24,003 nucleotides of DNA, from the NCBI RefSeq assembly GCF_009725235.1, contig NZ_WJFC01000206.1:1-24003 (forward strand). The letters are read 5' to 3'. The DNA comes from Scytonema sp. UIC 10036 (GTDB taxonomy: Bacteria; Cyanobacteriota; Cyanobacteriia; Cyanobacteriales; Nostocaceae). Made by a program: the position numbers and the translations under genes. Positions 7,776 through 16,194 of this stretch are shown here, piece after piece (positions within the stretch are counted from its first letter, which is position 1; each line of letters begins with the position of its first letter). The notes beneath the pieces are model-generated. The model was not told the DNA's origin, ran no database searches, and was given only the letters and a program-made list of their open reading frames with translations.

Positions 7776-9620
7776 ATGCAGCCCAAAATCTCCAAACAAG
7801 TTAACTCTCTGTTAAAAAACATCATTAAAGCTAATAAGTTTTGGCAGGAAAACCATACCATATTGCGAGAGTTTGGCAATTTTCGCAAAATAACTGTCTT
7901 AGCCATCGTCTTTACCTTCCTTGCGGCAACTTTTGAGGGTTTTAGTGTTGGATTTTTACTTTCCTTTCTACAGAGTTTAACCAATCCAACTGATTCAGCC
8001 AGAACAGGAATTGGCTGGTTAGATGCTTGGATGGCAGCTAACGCTACAGTCATCAATCCCCTATACGTAATATCTTTGATGATATTACTCACCACTTGGA
8101 CTCGTTCCATCTTTAATTACTTAGCATCAATTTATACGGAATCTGTCCAACTCAGCCTTGCAGATCGTTTGCGAAAGCGGATTTTTGAACAGCTACAGTC
8201 TTTACAACTTGGTTACTTTACTGAAGCTCGTTCTGGCGAAATCATGAACACGATGACGACAGAAATCGAGAGATTCAAGCAAGGATTCAGTGGAGCGGCT
8301 TTTATACTGACTAGGGTATTGGTCGTCGTTGTCTACTTTATCTGTATGTTTTTGATATCGTGGCAATTGTCTGCCCTGTCAGTCATGTTATTTTCTTTTT
8401 TGGCAGTAGGCTTAACTACACTCAATGCCAGAGTAAGAGAAAAGAGTTTTGACATTTCCAAAGCCAACGGTAAATTTAATGCGCTGGCGTTAGAGTTTAT
8501 TAATGGAATTCGCACCGTTCATGCAAACGGAACTCAAGACTTCGAGAGACAGCGTTTCTACAAATCAAGTAAAGAATTATATAACGCTGCCATTAAAGTA
8601 GTAGCTACCTGGACATTAGTAAAACCTATAGCAGAAAGTGTTGCAACCACAGCTCTTATCATTTTAATTATTATTTCCTTCGTTAAATTTACACTGCCAA
8701 TCGCTTCACTGCTAACCTTTTTCTTTGTTCTAGTGCGAGTGGTGCCAAGTCTCCAAGATATTAATGGAACTCTAGCCTACCTAAGTACGTTGGGTGGCTC
8801 GCTAGAAAATATTAAGGAACTATTGAGAGAAGATAACAAAACCTACTTTCAAAATGGCAACATTGACTTTCCTGGATTGCAACGCTCAATTGACATAGTG
8901 TCTGTTGATTTTGGCTACCAAAAGAGCAATTTGGTACTCCACAATGTAACCCTGTCTATTGAAAAGGGTAAAATGACGGCACTGGTAGGAGCATCTGGTG
9001 CAGGTAAAACAACACTTGTTGATTTAATTCCTCGATTCTACGATCCGACAGAAGGACACATCTTTGTCGATGGTGTAGATTTGCGACAGTTTGAGATTAA
9101 CTCGTTGCGCCGGAGAATGGCAGTTGTCAGCCAGCACACATTTATTTTCAATACTTCAGTTTGGGACAACATTGCTTACGGTACACCCAATGCAACAGAA
9201 GCAGCAATCAGAGAAGCAGCCCGACTGGCAAATGCACTTGAGTTTATCGAACAAATGCCCCAAGGTTTTGCAACAGTGTTGGGCGATCGCGGCGCTCGTT
9301 TATCTGGCGGACAGCAACAGCGTATTGCCATAGCTCGTGCATTGTTGCGAGATCCAGATATTTTGATTTTAGACGAAGCAACCAGCGCTCTCGACTCAGT
9401 TTCGGAAAGACTCATTCAAGAATCTATTGAAAAGCTTGCTGTAGGTCGAACAGTGATTGCGATCGCTCACCGACTTTCAACAATTGCCAAAGCAGACAAA
9501 GTTGTTGTTATGGAAGCAGGACGAGTTGTAGAACAAGGAAACTATCAAGATTTGTTGCAAAGACGCGGCAAACTTTGGAAATATCATCAAATGCAGCATG
9601 AAGTAGGGAAAGTCGAGTAA
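7776..9620 (+). CDS. hepA: HepA-like ABC exporter (fused membrane and ATPase domains)
   Basis: A 614-residue half-transporter of the type IV (MsbA/PglK-like) exporters that would work as a homodimer. The membrane domain spans ~38-340 with hydrophobic segments near 38-58, 95-115, 180-215 and 285-325. The ATPase domain has Walker A GASGAGKT (405-412), Q-loop VVSQHT (~450-455), signature LSGGQ (509-513), Walker B LILDE (530-534), D-loop SALD and H-loop His565. All catalytic residues are present. Family and context (directly after hepC, before a run of glycosyltransferases) match HepA of Anabaena sp. PCC 7120, required for the heterocyst envelope polysaccharide layer. The likely cargo is a lipid-linked glycan. 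The ATG at 7776 lies in an A-rich stretch without a clear ribosome binding site. Confidence 0.9.
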   Translation: MQPKISKQVNSLLKNIIKANKFWQENHTILREFGNFRKITVLAIVFTFLAATFEGFSVGFLLSFLQSLTNPTDSARTGIGWLDAWMAANATVINPLYVISLMILLTTWTRSIFNYLASIYTESVQLSLADRLRKRIFEQLQSLQLGYFTEARSGEIMNTMTTEIERFKQGFSGAAFILTRVLVVVVYFICMFLISWQLSALSVMLFSFLAVGLTTLNARVREKSFDISKANGKFNALALEFINGIRTVHANGTQDFERQRFYKSSKELYNAAIKVVATWTLVKPIAESVATTALIILIIISFVKFTLPIASLLTFFFVLVRVVPSLQDINGTLAYLSTLGGSLENIKELLREDNKTYFQNGNIDFPGLQRSIDIVSVDFGYQKSNLVLHNVTLSIEKGKMTALVGASGAGKTTLVDLIPRFYDPTEGHIFVDGVDLRQFEINSLRRRMAVVSQHTFIFNTSVWDNIAYGTPNATEAAIREAARLANALEFIEQMPQGFATVLGDRGARLSGGQQQRIAIARALLRDPDILILDEATSALDSVSERLIQESIEKLAVGRTVIAIAHRLSTIAKADKVVVMEAGRVVEQGNYQDLLQRRGKLWKYHQMQHEVGKVE

Positions 9621-9713
9621 AGACTATTTTTCGGTGGTCAAAAGTCGTAACGTGTGTAAATAAAACTAAGAAAAGGGAGGTTCAAAAACTAAATTTAGAC
9701 AACAATGCTTAAT

Positions 9714-9751
9714 ACCCTGCTGATGCAAAATTGCTATTGAAGAAAGCAGGG
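9714..9751 (+). terminator. Possible weak hairpin after hepA
   Basis: CCCTGCT (9714-9720) pairs with AGCAGGG (9745-9751) across a 24-base loop, about 95 bases after the hepA stop. No T run follows. It is a weak candidate for termination or RNA stability. Confidence 0.25.
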
Positions 9752-9926
9752 CTTACAACTCTGCTGTCTTCAACTTACACAAGCCCTCCATCTACTGTCC
9801 AAAATGACAAGTTATTGTCATATTGTTCACACAATTTTTTCATATGAATATGTTATTTACTATATGATTAGCAGAAAATTCTTTAAAACATCCCCGTTTA
9901 AAGAAAAAATACCTACTAATGAGAAT

Positions 9927-10901
9927 ATGAATGGCGATAGAAAATCCTCAGAACCCTTAGTCAGCATTATTACACCTACTTATAACCGTCCTGATTACCT
10001 CAAGGCAGCTTTAAGTAGTGCAGTTAAGCAGACTTACCGGAATATAGAAATTATTGTTTCTGACAATTGCAGTCCGGACAACCCCCAACCCATTGTAGAG
10101 TCTTTTAATGATGATAGAATTCGGTTCTATCGGAACTCAACAAACTTGGGAATGTTTGCCAACACCATGAATGCTTTTAAAAAAGCAAGAGGTAAATATG
10201 TGGCGAGTTTACTTGACGACGATATGTGGGAAGAGAACTTTTTAGAAAAGCTCGTACCACCTTTGGAAGCTCATCCAAATTTAACGCTTGCTTTTTGCGA
10301 TCATTATATGATGGATGCTGAAGGGGAAATAGATAGCGATCTTAGCGAGCATTGTTCGCAGCTGTTTAAGCGTGCTCATTTACCTGAAGGAATCTTTCAA
10401 CCTTTCTGTAAGCTTGCCTTAATAGATAGGTCAGTGTCAACAGCGACAGCAGCAGTGATTCGCAGAGACGTTGTAGATTGGAAAAGCATTCCATCAGAAG
10501 TCGGTGGTTCGTGGGATTTATACGTAAACTACCTGTGTTGTCGTGATGGTTTGGGAGCATATTATTGCCCTGAAAAATTGACTCGGTACAGAGTTCACGA
10601 ACAAACAGACACAATGATGAGCGGTAGCCGAAATCCTCAAGCAAAAATCCGAAAAGCTCAAGCCGACATTTTTTGTTATGAGAAGTTTATGGAAGATGAA
10701 AGACTCAAGGAATTTAAACCCTATTTTCTACAACAATGGGGATTCGTAAGTACCACTTTGGGAATTGGTTTAATGCGCTCCAAACAAATTAAAGAAGCGC
10801 GTCCCTACTTTTGGCGTTCCTTGCGTCAAAGTCTAAGTTTCCGAACAATGGTTGCACTTGTCTTGAGTTTTGGACCACCCAAAATAGCAGCTAAGTTCTA
10901 A
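9927..10901 (+). CDS. Glycosyltransferase family 2 (GT-A fold)
   Basis: An inverting GT2 enzyme of 324 residues counted from the ATG at 9927. The first strand and nucleotide-binding segment is PLVSIITPTYNRPDYL (10-25), IIVSDNCSPDNP (42-53) is the usual second motif, and the metal-binding acidic triplet is LLDDDMW with Asp97-99. The C-terminal part (ETMM/PQAKIRK region onward) is helical and variable. The frame stays open upstream to an ATG at 9804, but the extra 41 residues are coded by very AT-rich sequence, hold no family motif and have no ribosome binding site, so I prefer 9927; 9864 is another option. It lies in the GT run after hepA, corresponding to the glycosyltransferases behind hepA in the Anabaena HEP island. 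Donor and acceptor are unknown. Confidence 0.85.
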   Translation: MNGDRKSSEPLVSIITPTYNRPDYLKAALSSAVKQTYRNIEIIVSDNCSPDNPQPIVESFNDDRIRFYRNSTNLGMFANTMNAFKKARGKYVASLLDDDMWEENFLEKLVPPLEAHPNLTLAFCDHYMMDAEGEIDSDLSEHCSQLFKRAHLPEGIFQPFCKLALIDRSVSTATAAVIRRDVVDWKSIPSEVGGSWDLYVNYLCCRDGLGAYYCPEKLTRYRVHEQTDTMMSGSRNPQAKIRKAQADIFCYEKFMEDERLKEFKPYFLQQWGFVSTTLGIGLMRSKQIKEARPYFWRSLRQSLSFRTMVALVLSFGPPKIAAKF

Positions 10902-11031
10902 CTTGGATTTTAGTAAATTTAGGAACAACCAGGGATTTCATATATCGTAAAAGGGGAGATGTCAAGGTGTTTCTCTGTTTTATAGATACCTAAACATTAT
11001 ATTTTATCATGAATTTTACAGGAAGTTTAGC

Positions 11032-12186
11032 GTGAAGCTCTGCATCGTTACCCACAGCGTTATTAAAGGTGATGGACAGGGTCGAGTGAATTACGAGGTT
11101 GCTCGAGAAGCAATTCGACGCGGTCATCATGTTACCTTGTTATCAAGTCAAGTAGCCCCAGAATTACAACAAAACAATCAAGTTCATTGGGTTCCAATTC
11201 CGGTAGAAGGATGGCCTGCTGAATTGCTTCGTAACTTAATTTTTGCTCTTACCAGCACAAATTGGTTGCGTAAGCATCGTTCTCAACTGGATGTCGTGAA
11301 AGCCAATGGTGCAATTACTTGGGTGCGGAGCGATCTGAACGCCGTTCATTTCGTCCATGGTTCTTGGCTAAAATTCTCCTCCAAACAGGCAAAGCCCAAG
11401 TCCGTGAAAACTGGATTCAATCCACGTCAAGTTATTTACGATTTGTATCAGTGGTTTTACACAGCTTTAAATGCCCAGTGGGAAAAAAAGGCTTTTCGTC
11501 AAACACAAACTGTCGTGGCAGTTTCTAATAAAGTTGCTAAAGATTTGTTAGAAATTGGTGTACCTCCAGAGTCCATTGATATTGTTGTCAATGGTGTCGA
11601 TTTACAAGAGTTTTCACCTGGTGCTAGCGATCGCCAAAAATGGAGTCTTCCAGAAGAAGTACCCCTGGCTTTATTTGCAGGTGATATCAGAATCCCTCGA
11701 AAAAACTTAGACACGGTACTGCACGCCCTCGTGAAAGTACCCAATTTGCATTTAGCGGTTGCGGGGATCACAGAAGGTAGCCCCTATCCCCAACTGGCTG
11801 CAACACTGGGGCTAAATAACCGAGTCCATTTTTTAGGATTGCGGCGTGACTTACCAGAAGTCATGAAAGCAGTCGATTTCTTTGTTTTTCCCTCCCGATA
11901 CGAACCCTTTGGCTTAGTTGTGATTGAAGCTATGGCAACAGGCGTACCTGTCATCACCGCTACCTCTACGGGTGCAGCAGATTTGGTAACACCAGAAGCC
12001 GGGATCGTTTTACCAGACTCAGACGACGTTGAAGCTTTAGCCACTGCAATGTCAACCCTGACAAACAACCCACAGATGAGAACCCAAATGGGTCAAGTCT
12101 CCCGAACCATAGCAGAACGACACAGCTGGAGCAAAATGGCACAAACCTACGTGGACTTGTTAGAAAAGTTAAGTAGTAGGGGTTAG
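11032..12186 (+). CDS. Glycosyltransferase family 4 (GT-B fold)
   Basis: A 384-residue GT4 enzyme. The N-terminal domain begins MKLCIVTHSVIKGDGQGRVN, with the glycine-rich acceptor loop. The donor domain has FAGDIRIPRKNLDTVLHAL (~215-233), the segment VHFLGLRRDLPEVM (~265-278) and the EX7E motif YEPFGLVVIEA with Glu291 and Glu299. Everything expected for activity is present. The GTG start at 11032 is supported by AGGAAG about ten bases upstream. It is 130 bases behind the GT2 gene, so it is probably in the same transcript. The 3' end (…KLSSRG) runs into a GTAGGGGTTAGG-type repeat. The sugar added cannot be told. Confidence 0.9.
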   Translation: MKLCIVTHSVIKGDGQGRVNYEVAREAIRRGHHVTLLSSQVAPELQQNNQVHWVPIPVEGWPAELLRNLIFALTSTNWLRKHRSQLDVVKANGAITWVRSDLNAVHFVHGSWLKFSSKQAKPKSVKTGFNPRQVIYDLYQWFYTALNAQWEKKAFRQTQTVVAVSNKVAKDLLEIGVPPESIDIVVNGVDLQEFSPGASDRQKWSLPEEVPLALFAGDIRIPRKNLDTVLHALVKVPNLHLAVAGITEGSPYPQLAATLGLNNRVHFLGLRRDLPEVMKAVDFFVFPSRYEPFGLVVIEAMATGVPVITATSTGAADLVTPEAGIVLPDSDDVEALATAMSTLTNNPQMRTQMGQVSRTIAERHSWSKMAQTYVDLLEKLSSRG

Positions 12187-12384
12187 GAACAAGACAAGGG
12201 GGAGATGGAAGAAGTACCGAGCTTTCATTCCTAACTCTAATCCCTAACCTCAATCCTTTTTTCATCCTAACCACAATTTATTTAGATTTAGATATAGACT
12301 TTGTAGTGGGTTTAACGTTATAATAACAAAAATAACTTTGAAAGCACAGAGGGTTTTTGGGGTCTACAAAATCTCTATATTTAC

Positions 12385-12522
12385 TATAGCAATCCTAAAT
12401 CATTTGTAAAAAATTTTAAGCGCTGTAGCGCTGTAGGTAGGGCTAATGCCCACCGCTATAACTGTTTTGGTGGGCTTTAGCCCTACCTACGGGTATATTA
12501 CAAATCAAACAGGATTGCTATA
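12385..12522. mobile_element. MITE-like element, 138 bases, nested inverted repeats
   Basis: Outer terminal inverted repeats: TATAGCAATCCT (12385-12396) matches the reverse complement of AGGATTGCTATA (12511-12522). The similarity continues inward to ATTTGTAA on the left and TTACAAAT on the right, about 25 bases with a few mismatches. An inner stem pairs ~12433-12454 with ~12468-12489, 22 bases with a single mismatch (arms begin GTAGGTAGGGCTAA). The ends sit in TA-rich sequence, consistent with a TA target duplication as for IS630/Tc1-type elements. It contains no open frame, so it would be non-autonomous. Confidence 0.75.
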
Positions 12523-12834
12523 TACGTCAAAGAAAAAATGTAAAGAATGCCAACATTTTTCTGTTTTTGCATAAAACTTTTTTGTATATCCGAATAAATA
12601 AGGGAAGTTTCAACCCTTCTACTTAAAAGCTCTTTAGATTTGTCTAAACGAGTTTTATTTTAGTACAAATAACTTTCTGGCGTTTTGGTAAAAGGTTTCA
12701 CCTTTAGGGTGTAGCAATACTAATACCAAAGCTTCTTTATTGTACAAAATTTAACAATTGAATTCGGATTTTTTCCTCAATCAAAGTTAGCACTCATTAA
12801 CCCAGTAAACCCATAACTAATGACTGCTCGTGAA

Positions 12835-12840
12835 AAGGAG
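12835..12840 (+). promoter_or_regulatory. Ribosome binding site AAGGAG that fixes the GT2 start
   Basis: A perfect AAGGAG lies ten bases before the ATG at 12851. An upstream in-frame GTG (12830) overlaps this site and lacks one of its own, so translation should start at 12851. Confidence 0.75.
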
Positions 12841-12850
12841 CCACCACAAT

Positions 12851-13876
12851 ATGCAGGAATTGCCATCAGTCGCTGTCTGTATTCCCACTTACAATCAAGC
12901 CCAATATCTCATTCATTCAGTAGCAAGTGCTTGCAGCCAAACGTATCCTAATGTAGAAGTGTGGGTTTCAGACAATGCTAGTACCGATGAAACCTCTGAA
13001 GTGATGGAACAATTGTGCCAACAGTTTCCCCAACTGCGATATCATCGCCATCCAGAAAATATGGGGATGACGCCTAACTGTAACTGGGTTTTAAGCCAAC
13101 CAGAGACAGAATTTGTGATTCGTCTGGACTCAGACGATAGTATGTCGCCGCACTATGTGGAAACTTTAGTCGCTCTCATGCAAAAGTACCCAGAAGCGGG
13201 TTGGGGTCATGTGGCAACATTAGAAATCGACCAATTTGGAAACTACCTTTCCGAACGACGAGTCATGAGAAAGCATGAGTTTCAAAATGCAGAAGAGGCG
13301 TTAAAAGCTTCCGTGTCTGGGTTGCGAACGGCTTCCAGCATTTTCATGTTTAAAGCCAAAGCTTTACGAGAAGTAGGGTTTTATGGTGATGGACGCCTCA
13401 AGTATAGCGAAGACTACGATCTAGCAGTTAGAATGTCCGATGCTGGTTATGGAAACGTATATTCTGATGCGTTGTTGGCTGAGTATCGTGTATGGACCGA
13501 TACTGCACACGTGCGATCCAAGCGAAAAGGCGACCAGCTGCGAGCTTATCTGTGGATATACAACCAGTCATTAATGTCTGCTTTTCAAAGACGCGGTTGG
13601 GATACGAAGATCATTGATAAATATCGGCGTAAAATGGCACTCATTCATTCAGCAGCTTGTTTTTCTCCAATTTTTTCCACAACAGAACGAGCAGAACTGA
13701 TCGATTTGTTAAAAGAATTGGGCGATTCACCAGCTTTGCGGATTCGTTTTTTTGCATTTTCCTTGGGTTTGGCTCCTCTGTTTGAGTGGCAGCATCATAC
13801 AGAATTGAAGCTCAAAGGCATGGTTAAGAGCTGGTTAACCAAAATCAAGACCCTCAATCAAGTGAAAACAGCATAA
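12851..13876 (+). CDS. Glycosyltransferase family 2, first of a tandem pair
   Basis: A 341-residue inverting GT2 enzyme. Motifs: SVAVCIPTYNQAQYL (6-20), VWVSDNASTDET (37-48) and the metal-binding VIRLDSDD with Asp93, Asp95 and Asp96. The acceptor half contains EDYDLAVRMSDAGYGNVYSD and a C-terminal region ending FEWQHHTELKLKG followed by a basic helix. It is a clear paralogue of the next gene: by eye well over half the positions match, with the motifs and the C-terminal HHTELKLKG segment identical. The start is fixed by the AAGGAG at 12835-12840. Its substrate is unknown; it would add one sugar to the lipid-linked repeat unit. Confidence 0.9.
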   Translation: MQELPSVAVCIPTYNQAQYLIHSVASACSQTYPNVEVWVSDNASTDETSEVMEQLCQQFPQLRYHRHPENMGMTPNCNWVLSQPETEFVIRLDSDDSMSPHYVETLVALMQKYPEAGWGHVATLEIDQFGNYLSERRVMRKHEFQNAEEALKASVSGLRTASSIFMFKAKALREVGFYGDGRLKYSEDYDLAVRMSDAGYGNVYSDALLAEYRVWTDTAHVRSKRKGDQLRAYLWIYNQSLMSAFQRRGWDTKIIDKYRRKMALIHSAACFSPIFSTTERAELIDLLKELGDSPALRIRFFAFSLGLAPLFEWQHHTELKLKGMVKSWLTKIKTLNQVKTA

Positions 13877-14063
13877 TCAAAACACCAGAAGTCATCCTGA
13901 AAATAAAACTTACAAACGAAAAAAAAGTAAGTTGCAGATTCTCTTCGGAATTGAGCATAATAAGACTGTTTTATAGTAAGGATGGGAGTCCTTGCTTTGT
14001 GAGTCAAATCAGGCTCTTATCCTTAACTGCAAACTGCTCCATCTTGTAGGCCGTGACTTTAAG

Positions 14064-15098
14064 ATGACTTCAATGCCAGATTCCCCCTCAATAGCTATTT
14101 GTATTCCCACATACAATCAAGCTCAATATTTGATTAAATCCGTGCGTAGTGCTTGCAGTCAAACGTATCCAAATGTCGAAGTTTGGGTTTCTGACGATGG
14201 CAGCACTGACGAAACTCCTCAAGTTATGGAACAACTGTGCCAGCAGTTTTCCCAGGTTCACTATTACCGCCAACCAAAAAACCTAGGAATTGCTGGCAAC
14301 AACACTTGGTTAATGAGCCAGCCAAAAACTGACTTTATCGTGCGCTTGGACTCAGATGATATAATTTACCCCGATTATGTTGAGAAATTAGTCGCGCTAC
14401 TACAAAAATATCCACAAGCAGGTTATGCCCACACTGCTATTCAGGAAATTGACGAGTATGGAAATAACCGTTCCACCAGCCGAGTCGCCAGAAATCATGA
14501 GTTTCAAGATGCAGATGACGCTCTTATGGCAGCAGTTTCTGGCTATCGAGTAGCAGCCAACATCGTTATGTTTAGAGCAAAGGCATTACGGGAACTCAGG
14601 TATTATGAAAACCGTCCTGAGTTTGTGGAAGATTACGATTTATCTGTAAGAATTGCAGATGCTGGCTATGGTAATGTCTATTCAGAGGAAGTACTAGCTT
14701 GCTATCGAGTATGGACTGACGTTAAAAAAACACGCTCCAAACGCAAGCACTTGCAATTAAAGGGATACGTTCGGATTTTCAACGAAAGTTTCTTACCAGC
14801 TTTTCAACGTCGGGGTTGGAATACAAAGCTACTAGACCAGCAGAGACGCAAGATGGCACTTTTGCACTCCGCTTATTGTTTTCTACCTATCTTTAATAAA
14901 GAGGAACGAGCAGAACTTGTCAATCTTCTAAAACAGTTGGGAGATTCACCAATGTTGCGGCTGCGTCTTTTCGCCCTATCTTTTGGGCTGGCTCCTTTCT
15001 TTGAGTGGCAGCACCATACAGAACTTAAGTTAAAAGGCATAGTAAAAGATTGGTTAAGCAAGCTTAAAGCTCGTTCAACAGTCAACACAGTAAGTTAA
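14064..15098 (+). CDS. Glycosyltransferase family 2, second of a tandem pair
   Basis: A 344-residue GT2 paralogue of the preceding gene, 187 bases downstream. Motifs: SIAICIPTYNQAQYL (9-23), VWVSDDGSTDET (40-51) and VRLDSDD with Asp96, Asp98 and Asp99. The second motif differs (SDDGS against SDNAS), as does the segment after NLG/NMG, where acceptor or donor choice is often set. The frame is open upstream to a TTG at 13992, but the paralogue starts just before the first strand, so I take the ATG at 14064; 14073 is also possible. No strong ribosome binding site is seen. Tandem duplication followed by change of specificity is the likely origin. Confidence 0.88.
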   Translation: MTSMPDSPSIAICIPTYNQAQYLIKSVRSACSQTYPNVEVWVSDDGSTDETPQVMEQLCQQFSQVHYYRQPKNLGIAGNNTWLMSQPKTDFIVRLDSDDIIYPDYVEKLVALLQKYPQAGYAHTAIQEIDEYGNNRSTSRVARNHEFQDADDALMAAVSGYRVAANIVMFRAKALRELRYYENRPEFVEDYDLSVRIADAGYGNVYSEEVLACYRVWTDVKKTRSKRKHLQLKGYVRIFNESFLPAFQRRGWNTKLLDQQRRKMALLHSAYCFLPIFNKEERAELVNLLKQLGDSPMLRLRLFALSFGLAPFFEWQHHTELKLKGIVKDWLSKLKARSTVNTVS

Positions 15099-15108
15099 GT
15101 TATCTGTT

Positions 15109-15138
15109 AGCAGTTATTAGCGATCGCTAGTAACTGCT
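15109..15138. terminator. 30-base near-perfect palindrome centred on GCGATCGC
   Basis: AGCAGTTATTAG (15109-15120) is complementary to CTAGTAACTGCT (15127-15138) with one mismatched pair; the HIP1 octamer GCGATCGC forms the centre. It begins 11 bases after the stop of the second tandem GT2 gene. No T run follows, so it is either an atypical terminator, an RNA-stability hairpin or a protein-binding palindrome. Confidence 0.45.
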
Positions 15139-15199
15139 GCGGTACTGGTTACTGTTAACTCATCACTATGAACTGACTCAATTACTTCAGCAGCAACTC

Positions 15200-16132
15200 A
15201 TGATGACCATCACTGCCATTATTCCAACCTACCGTCGCCCGAAAGATCTCAGTCGTTGTTTGGAAGCGCTCAAAGGACAAAACCGTCCGGCAGATGAAGT
15301 GCTAGTGGCGGTGCGCGACACAGACAGCGACAGTTGGGCGTTCCTTAAAGAATACAATCCCGAACCATTAAAATTAAGGACTGTAACAGTTACAGTACCA
15401 GGAGTCGTAGCTGCCCTGAATGCGGCTTTGAAAGAAGCTAAAGGAGATATTGTTACAGTCACAGATGATGATGCAGCACCTCACAGGGATTGGTTGGAAC
15501 GGATTGAAAAATACTATCTGTCAGACGATCGCATTGGGGGTGTAGGTGGAAGAGATTGGGTGTACTGGCAAAACAAATTGCTTGATGATGGTACAAGTGA
15601 CGTTGTAGGTATAGTTCAATGGTGGGGACGTGCGATCGGTAAACACCACATTGGTATAGGTAAAGCCCGCGAAGTGGATCTTCTTAAGGGTGTGAACATG
15701 AGTTTTCGCCGTCAGGCGATCGCCCCCATTGGTTTTGACGAACGCATGAGAGGTACGGGTGCTCAAGTTCACTTTGAGATGTCATTATGCTTGGCACTGA
15801 AACGAGCTGGTTGGAAAATTGTTTACGACCCAGAAATTGCAGTCGATCACTTTCCCGCACAACGTTTTGACGAGGACAAGCGTGACAGACTGAATGAAAC
15901 CGCAGTTATCAATTCAGTACACAATGAAACCGTAGTATTACTAGAACACTTACCCTTTATTAGACGTGTAGTATTTATTTTATGGGCTATATTAATAGGA
16001 ACCCAAGAAGCTCTAGGTTTAATACAATGGTTGCGATTTTTACCCAGTGAAGGAAACTTCGCCAGGAAAAAGTGGTTAGCGTCAGTTCGGGGGCGCTGGC
16101 TCGGCTGGTTAACCTGGCAAGCTAGTCAGTGA
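15200..16132 (+). CDS. Glycosyltransferase family 2 with C-terminal membrane segment
   Basis: A 310-residue GT2 enzyme. TITAIIPTYRRPKDL (3-17) is the nucleotide-binding start, VTVTDDDAAPH has the metal-binding Asp89-91, and FDERMRGTGAQVHFEMSL (~185-202) is the acceptor-side region, close to the ED-motif position but with Glu in HFEMSL. A hydrophobic segment at ~253-275 (VVFILWAILIGTQEALGLI) probably anchors it in the inner membrane. Two ATGs (15200 and 15203) overlap at the start; the first is used here, and no clear ribosome binding site separates them. The O-antigen polymerase-like gene begins 62 bases after its stop. Confidence 0.88.
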   Translation: MMTITAIIPTYRRPKDLSRCLEALKGQNRPADEVLVAVRDTDSDSWAFLKEYNPEPLKLRTVTVTVPGVVAALNAALKEAKGDIVTVTDDDAAPHRDWLERIEKYYLSDDRIGGVGGRDWVYWQNKLLDDGTSDVVGIVQWWGRAIGKHHIGIGKAREVDLLKGVNMSFRRQAIAPIGFDERMRGTGAQVHFEMSLCLALKRAGWKIVYDPEIAVDHFPAQRFDEDKRDRLNETAVINSVHNETVVLLEHLPFIRRVVFILWAILIGTQEALGLIQWLRFLPSEGNFARKKWLASVRGRWLGWLTWQASQ

Positions 16133-16136
16133 GTAA

Positions 16137-16164
16137 CCAATGACCAATGACCAATGACCAATGA
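16137..16164 (+). repeat. Heptamer array CCAATGA x4 (STRR)
   Basis: Four exact tandem copies of CCAATGA between the GT2 and polymerase genes. Its reverse-complement rotation is TTGGTCA, a heptamer I recall among the short tandemly repeated repetitive sequences described for Calothrix. It supports a heterocystous cyanobacterial origin. Confidence 0.85.
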
Positions 16165-16194
16165 CAAATAACAAATTAACCTTGGAGTGGCGCA

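Larger units (their letters stand above)
12187..12850. other. Intergenic region of 664 bases
   Basis: The start is low-complexity sequence (G-rich, then CTAACTCTAATCCCTAACC-type repeats to ~12260). The MITE-like element at 12385-12522 follows. The remainder (~12523-12830) is AT-rich and unique and probably holds a promoter for the tandem GT2 genes. No gene is visible on either strand. Confidence 0.6.

Noticed and set aside
7691..8110. Reverse-strand frame of 139 codons over the start of hepA
   Set aside because: It is antisense to a well supported ABC exporter gene and shows no protein family features.
9804..9926. N-terminal extension of the GT2 gene
   Set aside because: AT-rich, no ribosome binding site, no GT2 motif; the domain begins right after the ATG at 9927.
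12385..12522. Rho-independent terminator after the GT4 gene
   Set aside because: The stem has outer inverted ends and no T run, and lies 200 bases past the stop; a MITE explains it better.
12830..12850. GTG start for the first tandem GT2 gene
   Set aside because: It overlaps the AAGGAG that serves the ATG at 12851, and the extra residues are not shared with the paralogue.
13992..14063. TTG start for the second tandem GT2 gene
   Set aside because: The extra 24 residues have no counterpart in the paralogue and no ribosome binding site.
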